This document shows positions 36,415 to 45,337 of a stretch of DNA of 50,897 bases, in pieces (the first letter of the stretch is position 1; each line of letters starts with the position of its first letter). The notes under the pieces were generated by a model that did not search any database, had not been told where the DNA came from, and saw nothing but the letters and a program-made list of their open reading frames with translations. The DNA lies in contig NZ_QAAA01000016.1 of the NCBI RefSeq assembly GCF_003046545.1, forward strand, positions 1 through 50,897, in the 5' to 3' direction. The position numbers and the translations under genes were made by a program. This DNA comes from Rhodovulum imhoffii (GTDB lineage Bacteria > Pseudomonadota > Alphaproteobacteria > Rhodobacterales > Rhodobacteraceae).

Positions 36415-36725
36415 GCTGTCTCTCCCCGGCGGGCGGCGATGGCGGCCAGGATATCCTGCGGGGGGGCACCCATCTGTGCACGATAGGTGCCAAAGACCTC
36501 CAGCGTGCGGGTACAGCGGGCAGCATGAAACCACTTCCCGCACCCATAGGCGTGGCGCCAACGCTCGAAATGAACGCCTCTGGGATTGTCTCTGAGGAAA
36601 AGATACGCCTCGAACGCGCTGTCGGAGCTGTCCGGCCCCTCGCGGCGCAGATGGGCCTGCCCGCCGGAGGCAAGCTCCGTCTCATCGGCCATCTGGCCGC
36701 AATACGGGCATTTCAGGTAAAGCAT
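36411..36725 (-). CDS. soxD: Sarcosine oxidase delta subunit
   Basis: A 104-residue protein with the zinc-binding motif LKCPYCGQ at the start and further ligands in YGCGKWFHAARC. The segment DNPRGVHFERWRHAYGCGKWF is the family signature, given here for position at about residues 46-66. It binds between the alpha and beta subunits. It overlaps soxA by 4 bp and lies downstream of the small membrane protein gene. Confidence 0.93.
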   Translation of the reverse strand: MLYLKCPYCGQMADETELASGGQAHLRREGPDSSDSAFEAYLFLRDNPRGVHFERWRHAYGCGKWFHAARCTRTLEVFGTYRAQMGAPPQDILAAIAARRGETA

Positions 36726-36779
36726 CGCACCCCTCCGGCCGGATCGAAAAACCGCCGGAGGAGGGCCGGAAAGGCGCCG

Positions 36780-36962
36780 TTACTCCGGCTGCGGGTAGAC
36801 AGCCACACTGCTGGCCGGATCAGACCCGACGCCATGGCCGCTGTAAAGTACACCGCCAAAGAGGCCCAGCAGCAGCGGAACCAGCAGCCCGAAGGCCAGA
36901 CCCAGATAGATGGGGGCATTCTTCGGCAGAAGCTCGAATTCGGTCGAATCCTGTTCAGACAT
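36780..36962 (-). CDS. Small single-span membrane protein inside the sarcosine oxidase operon
   Basis: The 60-residue product starts at ATG 36962 (MSEQDSTEFELLPKNAPIYL). It has one clear membrane helix at about residues 19-38 (LGLAFGLLVPLLLGLFGG) and a short polar tail ending SSVAVYPQPE. An acidic N-terminus precedes the helix. It lies between soxB and soxD, same strand, with gaps of 136 and 54 bp. I recognise no family. It could anchor the soluble oxidase or its substrate supply at the membrane, but that is inference from position. Confidence 0.65.
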   Translation of the reverse strand: MSEQDSTEFELLPKNAPIYLGLAFGLLVPLLLGLFGGVLYSGHGVGSDPASSVAVYPQPE

Positions 36963-37098
36963 TTGCAAATCTCCACACTTGGCTTGCGGCAACTTAGGCG
37001 ATAGGCATCCCGGGTCAAGACGACGAAACGTGCCAGGGGCCCTGCTGCGACACTGGACCCCATGCCGTGCCTAAATGTGGATATCCCAGGCGTCCGTA

Positions 37099-38352
37099 TC
37101 AATGGGCCACCCCCGCGGCCACGCTTTCGTCGACGAAGCGCCCCTCCCGGAAACGTTCCAGCCCGAACTCCGCGGCAAGGGGCCCCGGTTCTCCACGGGC
37201 AATCATCTGCGCCATGGCCCAGCCGGAACCGGGGATCGACTTGAATCCGCCTGTCCCCCAGCCGCAATTGACGAAACAGCCCCCAAGGGGCGTTTTCGAA
37301 ATGATCGGCGACCGGTCCCCGGTCATGTCCACAATACCGCCCCACTGGCGCAGCATCTTGAGACGGCTGATGATCGGAAAAGTTTCGCACAGCGCACGCA
37401 CGGTTTCCTCGATATGGTGGAAGCTGCCGCGCTGAGTGTAGTTGTTGAACCCATCCGCCCCGCCACCGATCACCATCTCTCCCTTGTCGGACTGGCTCAT
37501 GTAGCCGTGCACGGTGTTGGCCATCACCACGACATTCATGCAGGGTTTGACCGGCTCGCTGACCATCGCCTGAAGGGCGACCGATTCCACCGGCAGACGG
37601 AACCCCGCCATCCGGGCCAGCACACCGGAATGGCCGGCCACCACGATCGCCAGCTTTTTGCATGTGATCGCGCCGCGCGAGGTCTCCACACCGGTGACCT
37701 GCCCGCCCTTTTGCCGGATCGCGGTGACCTCGCAATTCTGGAGAATGTCGATCCCCATCCCGCTACAGCCCCGCGCATAGCCCCAGGCCACGGCGTCATG
37801 GCGCGCCGTCCCCGCGCGCGGCTGCCAGAGCGCCCCCAGAACCGGGTAGCGCGGGCCGTCGGTATTCAGGATCGGGCACAGTTGCCGTACCCGCTCGGGC
37901 GGGATCATTTTCGTTTCCACCCCTTGCAGGGCGTTGGCCTGGGCGGTGCGGATATAGCCGCGCAGTTCGTGTTCGGTCTGGGCCAGCATCATCACACCGC
38001 GGGGGCTGAACATGACATTCATGTTCAACTCCTGGCTGAGAGTCTCATAAAGCGTCCGCGCTTTCTCGTAGATCGCGGCCGAAGGATCCTGCAAATAGTT
38101 CGACCGGATGATCGTGGTGTTTCGCCCGGTATTGCCCCCCCCCAGCCAGCCCTTTTCCAGCACCGCGACATTGCCGATGCCGAAGGTCCGGCCCAGGTAA
38201 TAGGCGGTCGCCAACCCATGCCCGCCGCCCCCGACAACAATCACATCATAGTGAGACTTCGGTACCGGATTGCCCCACGCCCGCGCCCATCCGGCGTGAT
38301 GGCGCAACGCCTCCCGCGCGATGGCAAAGGCCGAGTATCTTTTCGTCGGCAC
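37099..38352 (-). CDS. soxB: Sarcosine oxidase beta subunit
   Basis: A 417-residue FAD-dependent oxidoreductase of the DAO family. The Rossmann motif is YDVIVVGGGGHGLATAYYL at about residue 34. The flavin-linking histidine typical of the heterotetrameric beta subunit is expected near residues 170-185 (GTARHDAVAWGYARG). GGFKSIPGSGWAMAQM lies near the C-terminus. It oxidises sarcosine and passes electrons through covalent FMN/FAD to oxygen. It is the first gene of the operon, divergent from ccmI with a 191-bp gap that should hold both promoters. Confidence 0.95.
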   Translation of the reverse strand: MPTKRYSAFAIAREALRHHAGWARAWGNPVPKSHYDVIVVGGGGHGLATAYYLGRTFGIGNVAVLEKGWLGGGNTGRNTTIIRSNYLQDPSAAIYEKARTLYETLSQELNMNVMFSPRGVMMLAQTEHELRGYIRTAQANALQGVETKMIPPERVRQLCPILNTDGPRYPVLGALWQPRAGTARHDAVAWGYARGCSGMGIDILQNCEVTAIRQKGGQVTGVETSRGAITCKKLAIVVAGHSGVLARMAGFRLPVESVALQAMVSEPVKPCMNVVVMANTVHGYMSQSDKGEMVIGGGADGFNNYTQRGSFHHIEETVRALCETFPIISRLKMLRQWGGIVDMTGDRSPIISKTPLGGCFVNCGWGTGGFKSIPGSGWAMAQMIARGEPGPLAAEFGLERFREGRFVDESVAAGVAH

Positions 38353-38543
38353 GGCGAATCCCCTTCTCTGACGGGCTTTCCCGATTCATGCGCCGCGACC
38401 GGAACGCCCCCATGACCGACAGCGGCATATCACAAAGGGAACGCGACATACCCGCCTCGCCGCAAGGGAAAAGCGGGCTTTGCCCTTTCGCCGGAGGCTC
38501 TGGCGTAATAAATCGACGGGCAAGGCATGAAAGAGGGCGGAAA

Positions 38544-39773
38544 ATGGTGTTCTGGGCTGTTGCAATGGGGCTTGCGGTACTGGTGGCCGTGCTCGTGGTG
38601 CTGGCACTGCTGCGGGGCGGACGGATGCCGGCACAGCCAGCGGCAGCCTATGACCTCCGGGTTTATCGCGAACAGTTGCGCGAGATAGAGAAAGACCTCG
38701 CCCGCGGTGTCATTGCCGGGGACGAGGCCCAGCGTACGCGGGTGGAGGTTTCGCGCCGGGTTCTGGAAGCCGACCGCGCCCTGAAAACGCAAAAAATCTC
38801 ACAGGATGCTCCTGCCGCGCTGACGCTGGGCGCGGTGGGCGTGGTTGTGGCTACGATTTTGGGTGTCGGTTACTGGGGCTATACCCATCAGGGCGCGCCG
38901 GGCTACCCGGACCTGCCACTGGCCAAGCGCATCGAGATGGCGAAGGAAATGCGTGCCTCCCGCCCCTCGCAAACCGAGGCAGAAGCCGAAAACGATCCCG
39001 CCCCCGCCCCCGAACGGCCCGACCCCAAGCATGTCGAGATGCTGGAACGCCTGCGTGCCATCGTGGCAGAGCGCCCGCAGGATCAGCGCGGCTTCGAGTT
39101 GCTGGCCCGCAACGAGGCCGCACTGGGTCATTTCGCCCGCGCCCATGCGGCGCAGGCCCGCGTGATCGCGCTCAAGGGGGATGAGGCCACGGCAATGGAT
39201 TACGCCACCCTGGCGGACATGATGGTACTGGCAGCCGGGGGTTATGTTTCTCCCGAGGCGGAAGGGGCGTTGTCAAACGCGCTCAACCGCAACCCGAACA
39301 ACGGCACGGCGCTTTATTACTGGGGCCTTATGCATGCCCAGACAGGGCGGCCCGACGTCACCTTCCGCGTCTGGCGGCAACTCTTGCAGAACTCCGGACC
39401 GGATGATCCGTGGGTGCGCCCGATCCGCGGTCAGATCGAGGATCTCGCCCTGCGCGCTGGCGTAAACTATACCCTCCCGCCCGAACCCACGCTGCGCGGC
39501 CCCAGCGCGGCGGATATCGAGAACGCCGGGGACATGACCCCCGAGCAGCGCCAGCAGATGATCGCAGGCATGGTTGCCAGCCTGTCGGACCGGCTTGCGA
39601 CCCAGGGGGGCACCCCGCAGGAATGGGCACAACTGATCCGCGCACTGGGGACCCTGAACGATACCGCGCGCGCCAACGGCATCTGGATGGAGGCGCAGCA
39701 GGTCTTCTCCGCCAGCCCCGAGGCGATGGAAACGCTGCGCAACGCCGCCCGCGCCGCCGGTCTTCTTGAATGA
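38544..39773 (+). CDS. ccmI: Cytochrome c biogenesis protein CcmI (CycH)
   Basis: From ATG 38544 (MVFWAVAMGLAVLVAVLVV) the product is 409 residues. It has two membrane helices at about residues 2-20 and 92-112. A leucine-zipper-like cytoplasmic loop between them contains YDLRVYREQLREIEKDLARG. A periplasmic tetratricopeptide region follows (RGFELLARNEAALGHFARAH, NPNNGTALYYWGLMHAQTG). It chaperones apocytochrome c to the haem ligation complex. It is distant from ccmABCDG at 14171-16909. ruvX overlaps its 3' end by 4 bp. Confidence 0.92.
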   Translation: MVFWAVAMGLAVLVAVLVVLALLRGGRMPAQPAAAYDLRVYREQLREIEKDLARGVIAGDEAQRTRVEVSRRVLEADRALKTQKISQDAPAALTLGAVGVVVATILGVGYWGYTHQGAPGYPDLPLAKRIEMAKEMRASRPSQTEAEAENDPAPAPERPDPKHVEMLERLRAIVAERPQDQRGFELLARNEAALGHFARAHAAQARVIALKGDEATAMDYATLADMMVLAAGGYVSPEAEGALSNALNRNPNNGTALYYWGLMHAQTGRPDVTFRVWRQLLQNSGPDDPWVRPIRGQIEDLALRAGVNYTLPPEPTLRGPSAADIENAGDMTPEQRQQMIAGMVASLSDRLATQGGTPQEWAQLIRALGTLNDTARANGIWMEAQQVFSASPEAMETLRNAARAAGLLE

Positions 39774-40249
39774 GCGTTTTCGGAGACATCGCGGAATTCG
39801 CCGCCGCCCTGCCCCGGACCCGCCCGCTTCTGGGCCTGGACCTCGGCACCAAAACCATCGGCGTCGCAGCGTCGGATACGTTCTGGACGGTGGCCTCCCC
39901 CCTGAAAACCATCCGCCGCACGAAATTCACACAGGATGCGCAGGCGGTGCTGCAAATCGCCGGCGGGCGCATGGCGGGCGGGCTGGTCCTGGGCCTGCCG
40001 CGCAATATGGATGGCACCGAGGGAACGCGCTGCCAGTCCACCCGGGCGTTTGCCCGCAACCTGTCCCGTCTGACGGAGTTGCCCATCACCTTCTGGGATG
40101 AGCGACTTTCCACCGTCGCCGCCGAACGCGCCCTGCTGGAGGCCGACACCTCCCGCCGTCGGCGGGCAGAGGTCATTGACCACGTCGCCGCCGGATATAT
40201 CCTTCAGGGGGTTCTGGACCGAATGCGCCATCTGGAAGGCCCGAAATGA
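39770..40249 (+). CDS. ruvX: Putative Holliday junction resolvase / pre-16S rRNA nuclease (YqgF)
   Basis: A 159-residue RNase H-like protein. The first acidic motif is LLGLDLGTKTIGVA, the middle motif is GLVLGLPRNMDGTEG, and the later ones are FWDERLSTVAAER and the C-terminal RAEVIDHVAAGYILQGVLD, which supplies the last Asp. YqgF proteins process the 5' end of 16S rRNA precursors and were first proposed as resolvases. It overlaps the DUF1289 gene by 4 bp. Confidence 0.93.
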   Translation: MSVFGDIAEFAAALPRTRPLLGLDLGTKTIGVAASDTFWTVASPLKTIRRTKFTQDAQAVLQIAGGRMAGGLVLGLPRNMDGTEGTRCQSTRAFARNLSRLTELPITFWDERLSTVAAERALLEADTSRRRRAEVIDHVAAGYILQGVLDRMRHLEGPK

Positions 40250-40425
40250 CCGCCCCCCTGACCCCCTGTATCGACATCTGTAAAATCGACCGGGAAAGCC
40301 GGCTGTGCGAAGGCTGCTACCGCTCCATCGACGAAATCGCCGCGTGGTCACGCCTGAGCAACGCCGAACGCGCCGATATCATGGCAACCCTGCCTGCCCG
40401 CGCGGTCCGGATTGCAAACGCCTAG
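40246..40425 (+). CDS. DUF1289 small cysteine-containing protein
   Basis: A 59-residue protein starting on the ATGA overlap with ruvX. The conserved core PCIDICKID, LCEGCYRSIDEIAAW and SNAERADIM is the DUF1289 pattern, with four cysteines (positions about 8, 12, 21, 24) that could bind a metal or iron-sulfur cluster. Function is not known. It ends in a 4-bp overlap with the convergent permease gene. Confidence 0.88.
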   Translation: MTAPLTPCIDICKIDRESRLCEGCYRSIDEIAAWSRLSNAERADIMATLPARAVRIANA

Positions 40426-41246
40426 CCCCCCACCGCCTTGCGCAGCATGTTCAGCGCCACCAGAACCAAGAAGAGCGCGAAGACGCGTTTGAGCGGTTTC
40501 GGGTCCATCGCATGTGCCATCCGCACACCCAGGGGCGTGGTCAGCAGCGTCATGGCGATGACGATCGCAAAAGCCGGCAGGTTCACCGCCCCCATGGTCA
40601 GCGGTGGACGAACCTCCGGCGGGATCTGCACGAGCAAGAACCCCAAAACCGAAGGCAACGCGATCAGAACACCGAAACCCGACGCCGTCGCCACCGCCTG
40701 ATGGATGGGTTTGCCGTAAAGTGACATCAACGGCACCCCGAACGACCCGCCTCCGATTCCCATCAGCACCGACAGAAACCCGATACCCGGAGAAATCAGT
40801 GCCCGCCGAAGCCCGGTGGGCATGACCGCACCCAGCCGCCAGCCATCGCGACCGAAGGCCATGTAAAGCCCGACCATTGCGCCAAGCACGCCAAAGATGC
40901 CCTGCAATACGACCGAATCCAGCATCGAGGCCACAACCACCCCGATCATCGCTCCGGCCCCGATCCCCGGCGCCCAACCCCGCAGAACCGCCCAGTCCAC
41001 AGCACCTTTCCTGTTGTGGCTGAGAACCGACCGCACAGAGGTGACGACAATCGTGGCCAGAGATGTCGCAAGGCAGATCTGCATCAGAGACGGGCTGTCA
41101 TATCCCAACGCGCCAAAGCTGTAGAAGAAAGCCGCGACCAGAACGATGCCGCCCCCCACGCCAAGAAGCCCCGCCAGAATGCCGGCGAAAGCGCCAATCG
41201 ACATGAGAAGGGCCGTAAGTTGCAAAAGTAGTGCGGTCTCGGGCAT
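40422..41246 (-). CDS. TauE/SafE-family sulfite/anion exporter
   Basis: Read from ATG 41246 (MPETALLLQLTALLMSIGAF) the product is 274 residues with about eight membrane helices. Two family repeats are visible: GILAGLLGVGGGIVLVAAFF near the N-terminus and GFLSVLMGIGGGSFGVPLM in the second half. Relatives move sulfite, sulfoacetate or other organic anions; the substrate here cannot be told. The open frame runs much further upstream, but only as the antisense of dusA. Confidence 0.87.
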   Translation of the reverse strand: MPETALLLQLTALLMSIGAFAGILAGLLGVGGGIVLVAAFFYSFGALGYDSPSLMQICLATSLATIVVTSVRSVLSHNRKGAVDWAVLRGWAPGIGAGAMIGVVVASMLDSVVLQGIFGVLGAMVGLYMAFGRDGWRLGAVMPTGLRRALISPGIGFLSVLMGIGGGSFGVPLMSLYGKPIHQAVATASGFGVLIALPSVLGFLLVQIPPEVRPPLTMGAVNLPAFAIVIAMTLLTTPLGVRMAHAMDPKPLKRVFALFLVLVALNMLRKAVGG

Positions 41247-41305
41247 CGAAGGCTCCGTCAGTTTCTGGCAGCCATAGCGCAGCCACGCCAAGGGGGCCAG
41301 TACCT

Positions 41306-42310
41306 TCAGGCCGCCGCAGGTATCTGATCCAGTGCAGCATCCAGGAGTTCGAGGCCGGCGCCCGGGCGTGTCGCCCCCTCGGAAAGAACCCGCCGCCACT
41401 TGCGTGCTCCGGGTTGTCCGGAGAACAGCCCCAGCATGTGGCGGGTCACATTGTGCAGGCGCCCCCCGTCGGCCAGATGGCGGGCGATATAGGGTTTCAT
41501 CTCTGCCACCACCTGCCGGGCGGTCCTGGCACCGGGCCGGGCAAAGATTTCCGCATCCGCCCTGAGCAAAATGTCCGCGGGTCGATGATAGGCCGCGCGC
41601 CCGATCATCACGCCATCCATCCCCGCCTCCAGCAACGCCTTCGCTTGCTCCAGCGATGCGATACCGCCGTTGATCGACAGATGAAGCTGCGGGAAGGCGC
41701 GTTTCATGGCAAGCACGAGATCGTAGTCGAGCGGCGGAACGTCCCGGTTTTCCTTCGGGGAAAGCCCCTGCAACCACGCCTTGCGCGCATGGATCGTGAA
41801 CCGGCGCACACCGGCTTTGGCGACAGTTTCGAGAAACGCGGGCAAGACCTCCTGCGGGGTCTGATCGTCCACGCCAATGCGGCACTTCACCGTGACCTCC
41901 GCCGAGGATGCCGCGATCATGGCATCCACGCAGTCTGCAACAAGTTCCGGCTGGCGCATCAGAACCGCCCCGAAAGTTCCGGACTGTACCCTGTCGGACG
42001 GGCAACCGACATTCAGGTTCACCTCATCGTAGCCTTCCGCGCAGCACATCCGCGCGGCGCGCCCCAGTTCCTTCGGGTCGGATCCGCCAAGCTGTACCGC
42101 GACCGGATGCTCCGCCGGATCGAATGTCAGCAAATACCCAGCCCCCCCGCGCACCAGCGCAGGTGCGGTGACCATCTCCGTATAAAGAAGAACATGCCGG
42201 GACATCAGCCGGTGGAAATACCTGCAATGGCGATCCGTCCAATCCATCATGGGTGCAATCGACAGGCGGGAGGCGGTTGATAATTCTTGTTTTTTATTTT
42301 TTTCAGTCAC
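41306..42310 (-). CDS. dusA: tRNA-dihydrouridine synthase A, with island-derived 5' end
   Basis: The 334-residue FMN enzyme reduces uridine 20/20a in tRNA. Motifs: IAPMMDWTDRHCRYF, the catalytic cysteine in LNVGCPSDRVQSG, and the FMN-binding SINGGIASLEQAKALL and DGVMIGRAAYHRP. The start is GTG 42310. The first dozen codons (TEKNKKQELSTA) are AT-rich and unlike usual alphaproteobacterial starts, so they were probably supplied by the integrated island. The tyrosine integrase directly upstream fits the known habit of dusA-specific islands. Confidence 0.95.
   Translation of the reverse strand: MTEKNKKQELSTASRLSIAPMMDWTDRHCRYFHRLMSRHVLLYTEMVTAPALVRGGAGYLLTFDPAEHPVAVQLGGSDPKELGRAARMCCAEGYDEVNLNVGCPSDRVQSGTFGAVLMRQPELVADCVDAMIAASSAEVTVKCRIGVDDQTPQEVLPAFLETVAKAGVRRFTIHARKAWLQGLSPKENRDVPPLDYDLVLAMKRAFPQLHLSINGGIASLEQAKALLEAGMDGVMIGRAAYHRPADILLRADAEIFARPGARTARQVVAEMKPYIARHLADGGRLHNVTRHMLGLFSGQPGARKWRRVLSEGATRPGAGLELLDAALDQIPAAA
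42236..42310. other. Probable attachment site of the genomic island in the 5' end of dusA
   Basis: The change from dusA-typical GC-rich sequence (MMDW codons near 42236-42260) to AT-rich DNA happens between about 42260 and 42300, next to a divergently placed tyrosine integrase. This matches dusA-specific islands, whose core lies in the first dusA codons. I searched the window by eye for a second copy of this dusA start, which would mark the other boundary, and did not find one. Confidence 0.6.
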
Positions 42311-42348
42311 TTACCAAAATCTCATCTTCGTCTCATTCCAGCTCGTTC

Positions 42349-42419
42349 TGTACCAAATACGCCGTTTCCGACGCTGGACTTGGCACAATGTACCAAATAG
42401 GATTCCCATGTACCAAATC
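42349..42419 (+). repeat. Three direct 10-bp repeats upstream of the integrase
   Basis: TGTACCAAAT occurs at 42349, 42389 and 42409, with start-to-start distances of 40 and 20 bp (whole helical turns). The first two copies share an eleventh base, A. A degenerate form, TTACCAAAAT, lies at 42311. Their position between the attachment site and the integrase gene fits arm-type integrase sites or an autoregulatory operator. Confidence 0.65.
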
Positions 42420-42487
42420 AGGAGGTCGTCGCGGGATCAATCAGTACACGCAAACGAAAGGATGGCAGCAGCAGCTACCTTGCACGC

Positions 42488-43501
42488 GTGCGGGTGATGC
42501 GTGATGGAACTTCCTATCATGAGACAAAGACCTTTGACAGACGCCCCGCCGCAACAGCATGGATAAAGAAGCGCGAGAAAGAGCTTGCCAAACCTGGGGC
42601 GTTGGAGAAACTGAACGCGTCCGACCCTCCGCTATCCAAAGCGATCGAGCGCTACACCGAAGAATCCGTGAAGGAGATCGGCCGCACGAAAGCACAGGTC
42701 CTCAGGGCCATCAAAACCCACCCTATCGCCGATCTGCCGTGCTCCACCATCAAGTCGAAGGACATCATTGAGTTCCTTCAGTCTCTGCCCGGACAACCTC
42801 AAACCGTCGGGAACTATGCGAGCCACCTTGCCTCCATATTCGCCATTGCACGACCAATGTGGGACTTCCGGCTGGACGACCGGGAGATGAGAGACGCAAT
42901 CACGGTGGCGCGCCGTATGGGTATTATAGCGCGTTCAGCGCAGCGGAATCGCAGACCTACTCTGGATGAACTCAGCCGCCTGCTCGCGCACTTCATCGAA
43001 CGCCGCAAAAGAACGCCTCAAGCTCTTCCCATGCACAAGGTTATCATGTTCGCGCTCTTCTCGACACGTCGACAAGCGGAGATCACAAGGCTCACATGGG
43101 ACGGTTTTCAGAAAGAGTACAATCGGGTGCTGGTTCGTGACATGAAGCACCCGGGCGAAAAGCATGGTAACGATAAATGGGTCGACCTTCCGATGGAAGC
43201 CATTCGGATCATAGATAGCATGCCTAGGCGCAAGTCAGAGATTTTTCCTTACTCTCCTGATGCAATAACAGCCAACTTTACCCGCGCCTGCAAGCTCCTT
43301 GGAATTGAAGATCTCCACTTTCATGACCTGCGCCATGAAGGCATCTCACGTCTGTTCGAGATGGGTTGGAATATTCCCCACGTTGCGGCCGTAAGCGGGC
43401 ACAGTTCCTGGGTCAGTCTGAAACGCTACACCCACATCCGCGAAACTGGTGACAAGTATGCAGACTGGCCGGGCTTCCAGATAACCATTGACACCGTTTG
43501 A
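42488..43501 (+). CDS. Tyrosine integrase, dusA-island type
   Basis: From GTG 42488 this is 337 residues. The SAM-like core-binding part is around residues 50-115. The catalytic domain shows the first Arg in FALFSTRRQAEITRLTWDG, then HFHDLRHEGISRLFEMG, a His in VSGHSSWVSLKRYTHI and the nucleophile Tyr in KRYTH. Family-like sequence continues upstream in frame (ISTRKRKDGSSSYLARVR), back to about 42440, without ATG, GTG or TTG before a stop. The true start may be non-canonical or mutated. Composition is less GC-rich than neighbouring genes. Confidence 0.88.
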   Translation: MRVMRDGTSYHETKTFDRRPAATAWIKKREKELAKPGALEKLNASDPPLSKAIERYTEESVKEIGRTKAQVLRAIKTHPIADLPCSTIKSKDIIEFLQSLPGQPQTVGNYASHLASIFAIARPMWDFRLDDREMRDAITVARRMGIIARSAQRNRRPTLDELSRLLAHFIERRKRTPQALPMHKVIMFALFSTRRQAEITRLTWDGFQKEYNRVLVRDMKHPGEKHGNDKWVDLPMEAIRIIDSMPRRKSEIFPYSPDAITANFTRACKLLGIEDLHFHDLRHEGISRLFEMGWNIPHVAAVSGHSSWVSLKRYTHIRETGDKYADWPGFQITIDTV

Positions 43502-43924
43502 CCCCAGAGCGTTTCGCACCAGTTCAGGCCCATATGCTTAAGTGATGAGAGGCGGCAATTGACGTCTCATGGAACAATTTCTGGCGCGGCGTCTTCTCCT
43601 GGTCAGGCGCGCGCTCTACACACCCACAACACCGTCGCCTCGCTAGAAGAATGCGTTAGATCGCCACGACACGGGCGATGGCAGAGAAATCTGACTAAGC
43701 TGGGCGCCCTCCCTGGAAGCCGTGCTGATGCGCATCTGGAACACTCGAGCGCGCAGCATATGAGAACGTACGAGTTCTGATCCCAGCCCGCTGTTGTATC
43801 GCGGGGACATTCTGGTTCCCGCGTCGTTCGACAATGCCCCCCTGTCAGAACTAATCGAATCTCTTTGGCGCGCCTCGGAATGCGTAGTGCCTTTGTCGAG
43901 TTGCGCAGATCGCAGCGTAGTAGC
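43502..43924. other. Island spacer with no recognised gene
   Basis: About 420 bp lie between the integrase and the MocR gene. One short plus-strand frame at about 43794-43920 reads YRGDILVPASFDNAPLSELI and looks protein-like but lacks a good start and matches nothing I know. The rest shows no convincing frame, hairpin or RNA gene. It is probably decayed island DNA. Confidence 0.5.
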
Positions 43925-45337
43925 TCAGCCCGGCCAGCTTCGGGCGAGGATTGTCACCGCCCTGGCGATTTGTCCCTCTTCCAGAGCCCCATAACCCAGC
44001 CGAAAGGCCTGCGTCTCCGAGAGGTCAAAGGCAAAGCGCGTACCGGGCAAGAGGGCTAGCCCTGCCTGTTCCGCACGCTTGGCCCAGACTTCAGCCGACA
44101 CCCCTTCGCAACGCAGCCAGAGCGCGAGCCCCCCTGCAGGCAGATCAAAGGAGACCCGGTCACCCAGATGCGCCGACAACATCTCCACCAGCAGGTCACG
44201 GCGGGCGCGATAGACCCTGCGCGCCTTGCGGGCATGGCGCCCGAGGTCGCCATCGCGGATGAGTTCCGCCAACGCTGCCTCCAGCGGCGCATCACCTTGC
44301 CGATCGATGGCAGCCCGCGCCTCGGCCATCCGGGAGAGTAGAGGCTCCGGTGCCAAGGCATAACCTATCCGGATACCGGGAGAGAGTAGCTTGGACAGCG
44401 AACCAACATAGATCAGCGGTAGATCCACCGGTGCGCGGGCGGCAAGCGGCAGCACCGGGCGGCCTTCGAAACGGTATTCGTGGTCATAGTCATCCTCGAT
44501 CAGCGTGAGGCCATGACGCTTCATCAGCTCCAGTAATTGAAGCCGCCGTGCCGCCCCCATGGTCACTGTCGTCGGGTACTGGTGATGTGGCGTCACATAA
44601 ACGGCCCGGATGCGCGGGTCGCAGGATAGTGCAGCCTCCAGCGCGTCTATGTTCAACCCACCTGCATCGACAGCCACCCCGCGCAATACGGCGCCGGCCG
44701 CACGGAATGCACCCCAAGCGAGTGGATAGCCAGGGTTCTCTACGGCGATAACCTCACCAGGAGAGAGCGCCGCCTTTGCCGCGAGGAACAGCGCCATCTG
44801 GCTGCCTCTCGTGATCACTAACCGCGCCGGATCGGTAACGACGCCACGGTCAGACCCAAGATAGGTGGTCAACGTCTGGCGTAGCGATAGCATGCCGCGC
44901 GGGTCACCGTAATCAGCACCGGCTCGAAATGCCGGTGACATAAGTGCTCGGCCAAAGGCCCTCGCAAGCGCCTTGGCAGGCACCAGCTTGGGATCGGGAG
45001 CGCCCTCGGAGAAGGTCAACACCGGCGGTGGCACGACCGGCTCTACGGGCGCAGGACGCACCGTTCGCGCCATCAACCCTTGCGGCAGATCCTGCGCGAC
45101 GAAGGTGCCCCGTGCTGGTTCGGCCCGAAGCCAGCCCTGCGTAATCAACTCCTGATAGGCAGAATCCACCGTATTGCGATGCACGCCAAGCTCTTGCGCC
45201 AGCGCACGGGTGCCAGGGAGTCGGACACCGGGCCGCAACCGCCCGCGCATGATGTCACCGGCGATCGCCTCAGCAATCGCAAGGAAGAGCGGACCCCCAT
45301 GACCCGGCTCAAGTTCAAGGGCGAGTAGCGCGCGCAT
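43925..45337 (-). CDS. MocR-type transcription regulator (GntR winged helix plus aminotransferase-like domain)
   Basis: From ATG 45337 the product is 470 residues. Residues 1-75 form the GntR winged helix (RGRLRPGVRLPGTRALAQEL, HRNTVDSAYQELITQGWLRA). The rest is a fold-type I PLP domain with DYDHEYRFEGRP and the Schiff-base lysine in YVGSLSKLLSPGIRIGYAL. Such proteins sense PLP or an amino compound. A GTG at 45376 could extend it. It is divergent from the MOSC gene with a 91-bp gap, the usual place for a MocR operator, so the truncated MOSC gene is its probable target. Confidence 0.88.
   Translation of the reverse strand: MRALLALELEPGHGGPLFLAIAEAIAGDIMRGRLRPGVRLPGTRALAQELGVHRNTVDSAYQELITQGWLRAEPARGTFVAQDLPQGLMARTVRPAPVEPVVPPPVLTFSEGAPDPKLVPAKALARAFGRALMSPAFRAGADYGDPRGMLSLRQTLTTYLGSDRGVVTDPARLVITRGSQMALFLAAKAALSPGEVIAVENPGYPLAWGAFRAAGAVLRGVAVDAGGLNIDALEAALSCDPRIRAVYVTPHHQYPTTVTMGAARRLQLLELMKRHGLTLIEDDYDHEYRFEGRPVLPLAARAPVDLPLIYVGSLSKLLSPGIRIGYALAPEPLLSRMAEARAAIDRQGDAPLEAALAELIRDGDLGRHARKARRVYRARRDLLVEMLSAHLGDRVSFDLPAGGLALWLRCEGVSAEVWAKRAEQAGLALLPGTRFAFDLSETQAFRLGYGALEEGQIARAVTILARSWPG

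Noticed and set aside
33874-36486. 870-codon plus-strand frame across soxA
   Set aside because: Antisense to soxA, which has clear FAD/NAD- and folate-binding domains; the translation is Arg/Pro/His-rich and matches nothing.
42311-42487. The TGTACCAAAT repeats as a CRISPR or replication iteron array
   Set aside because: Only three short copies, with no spacer-repeat periodicity or replication gene; proximity to an integrase and dusA makes integrase-arm sites more likely.
43643-43834. 63-codon minus-strand frame in the spacer after the integrase
   Set aside because: No ribosome binding site, no family, and Arg/Ser-rich composition typical of a chance frame.
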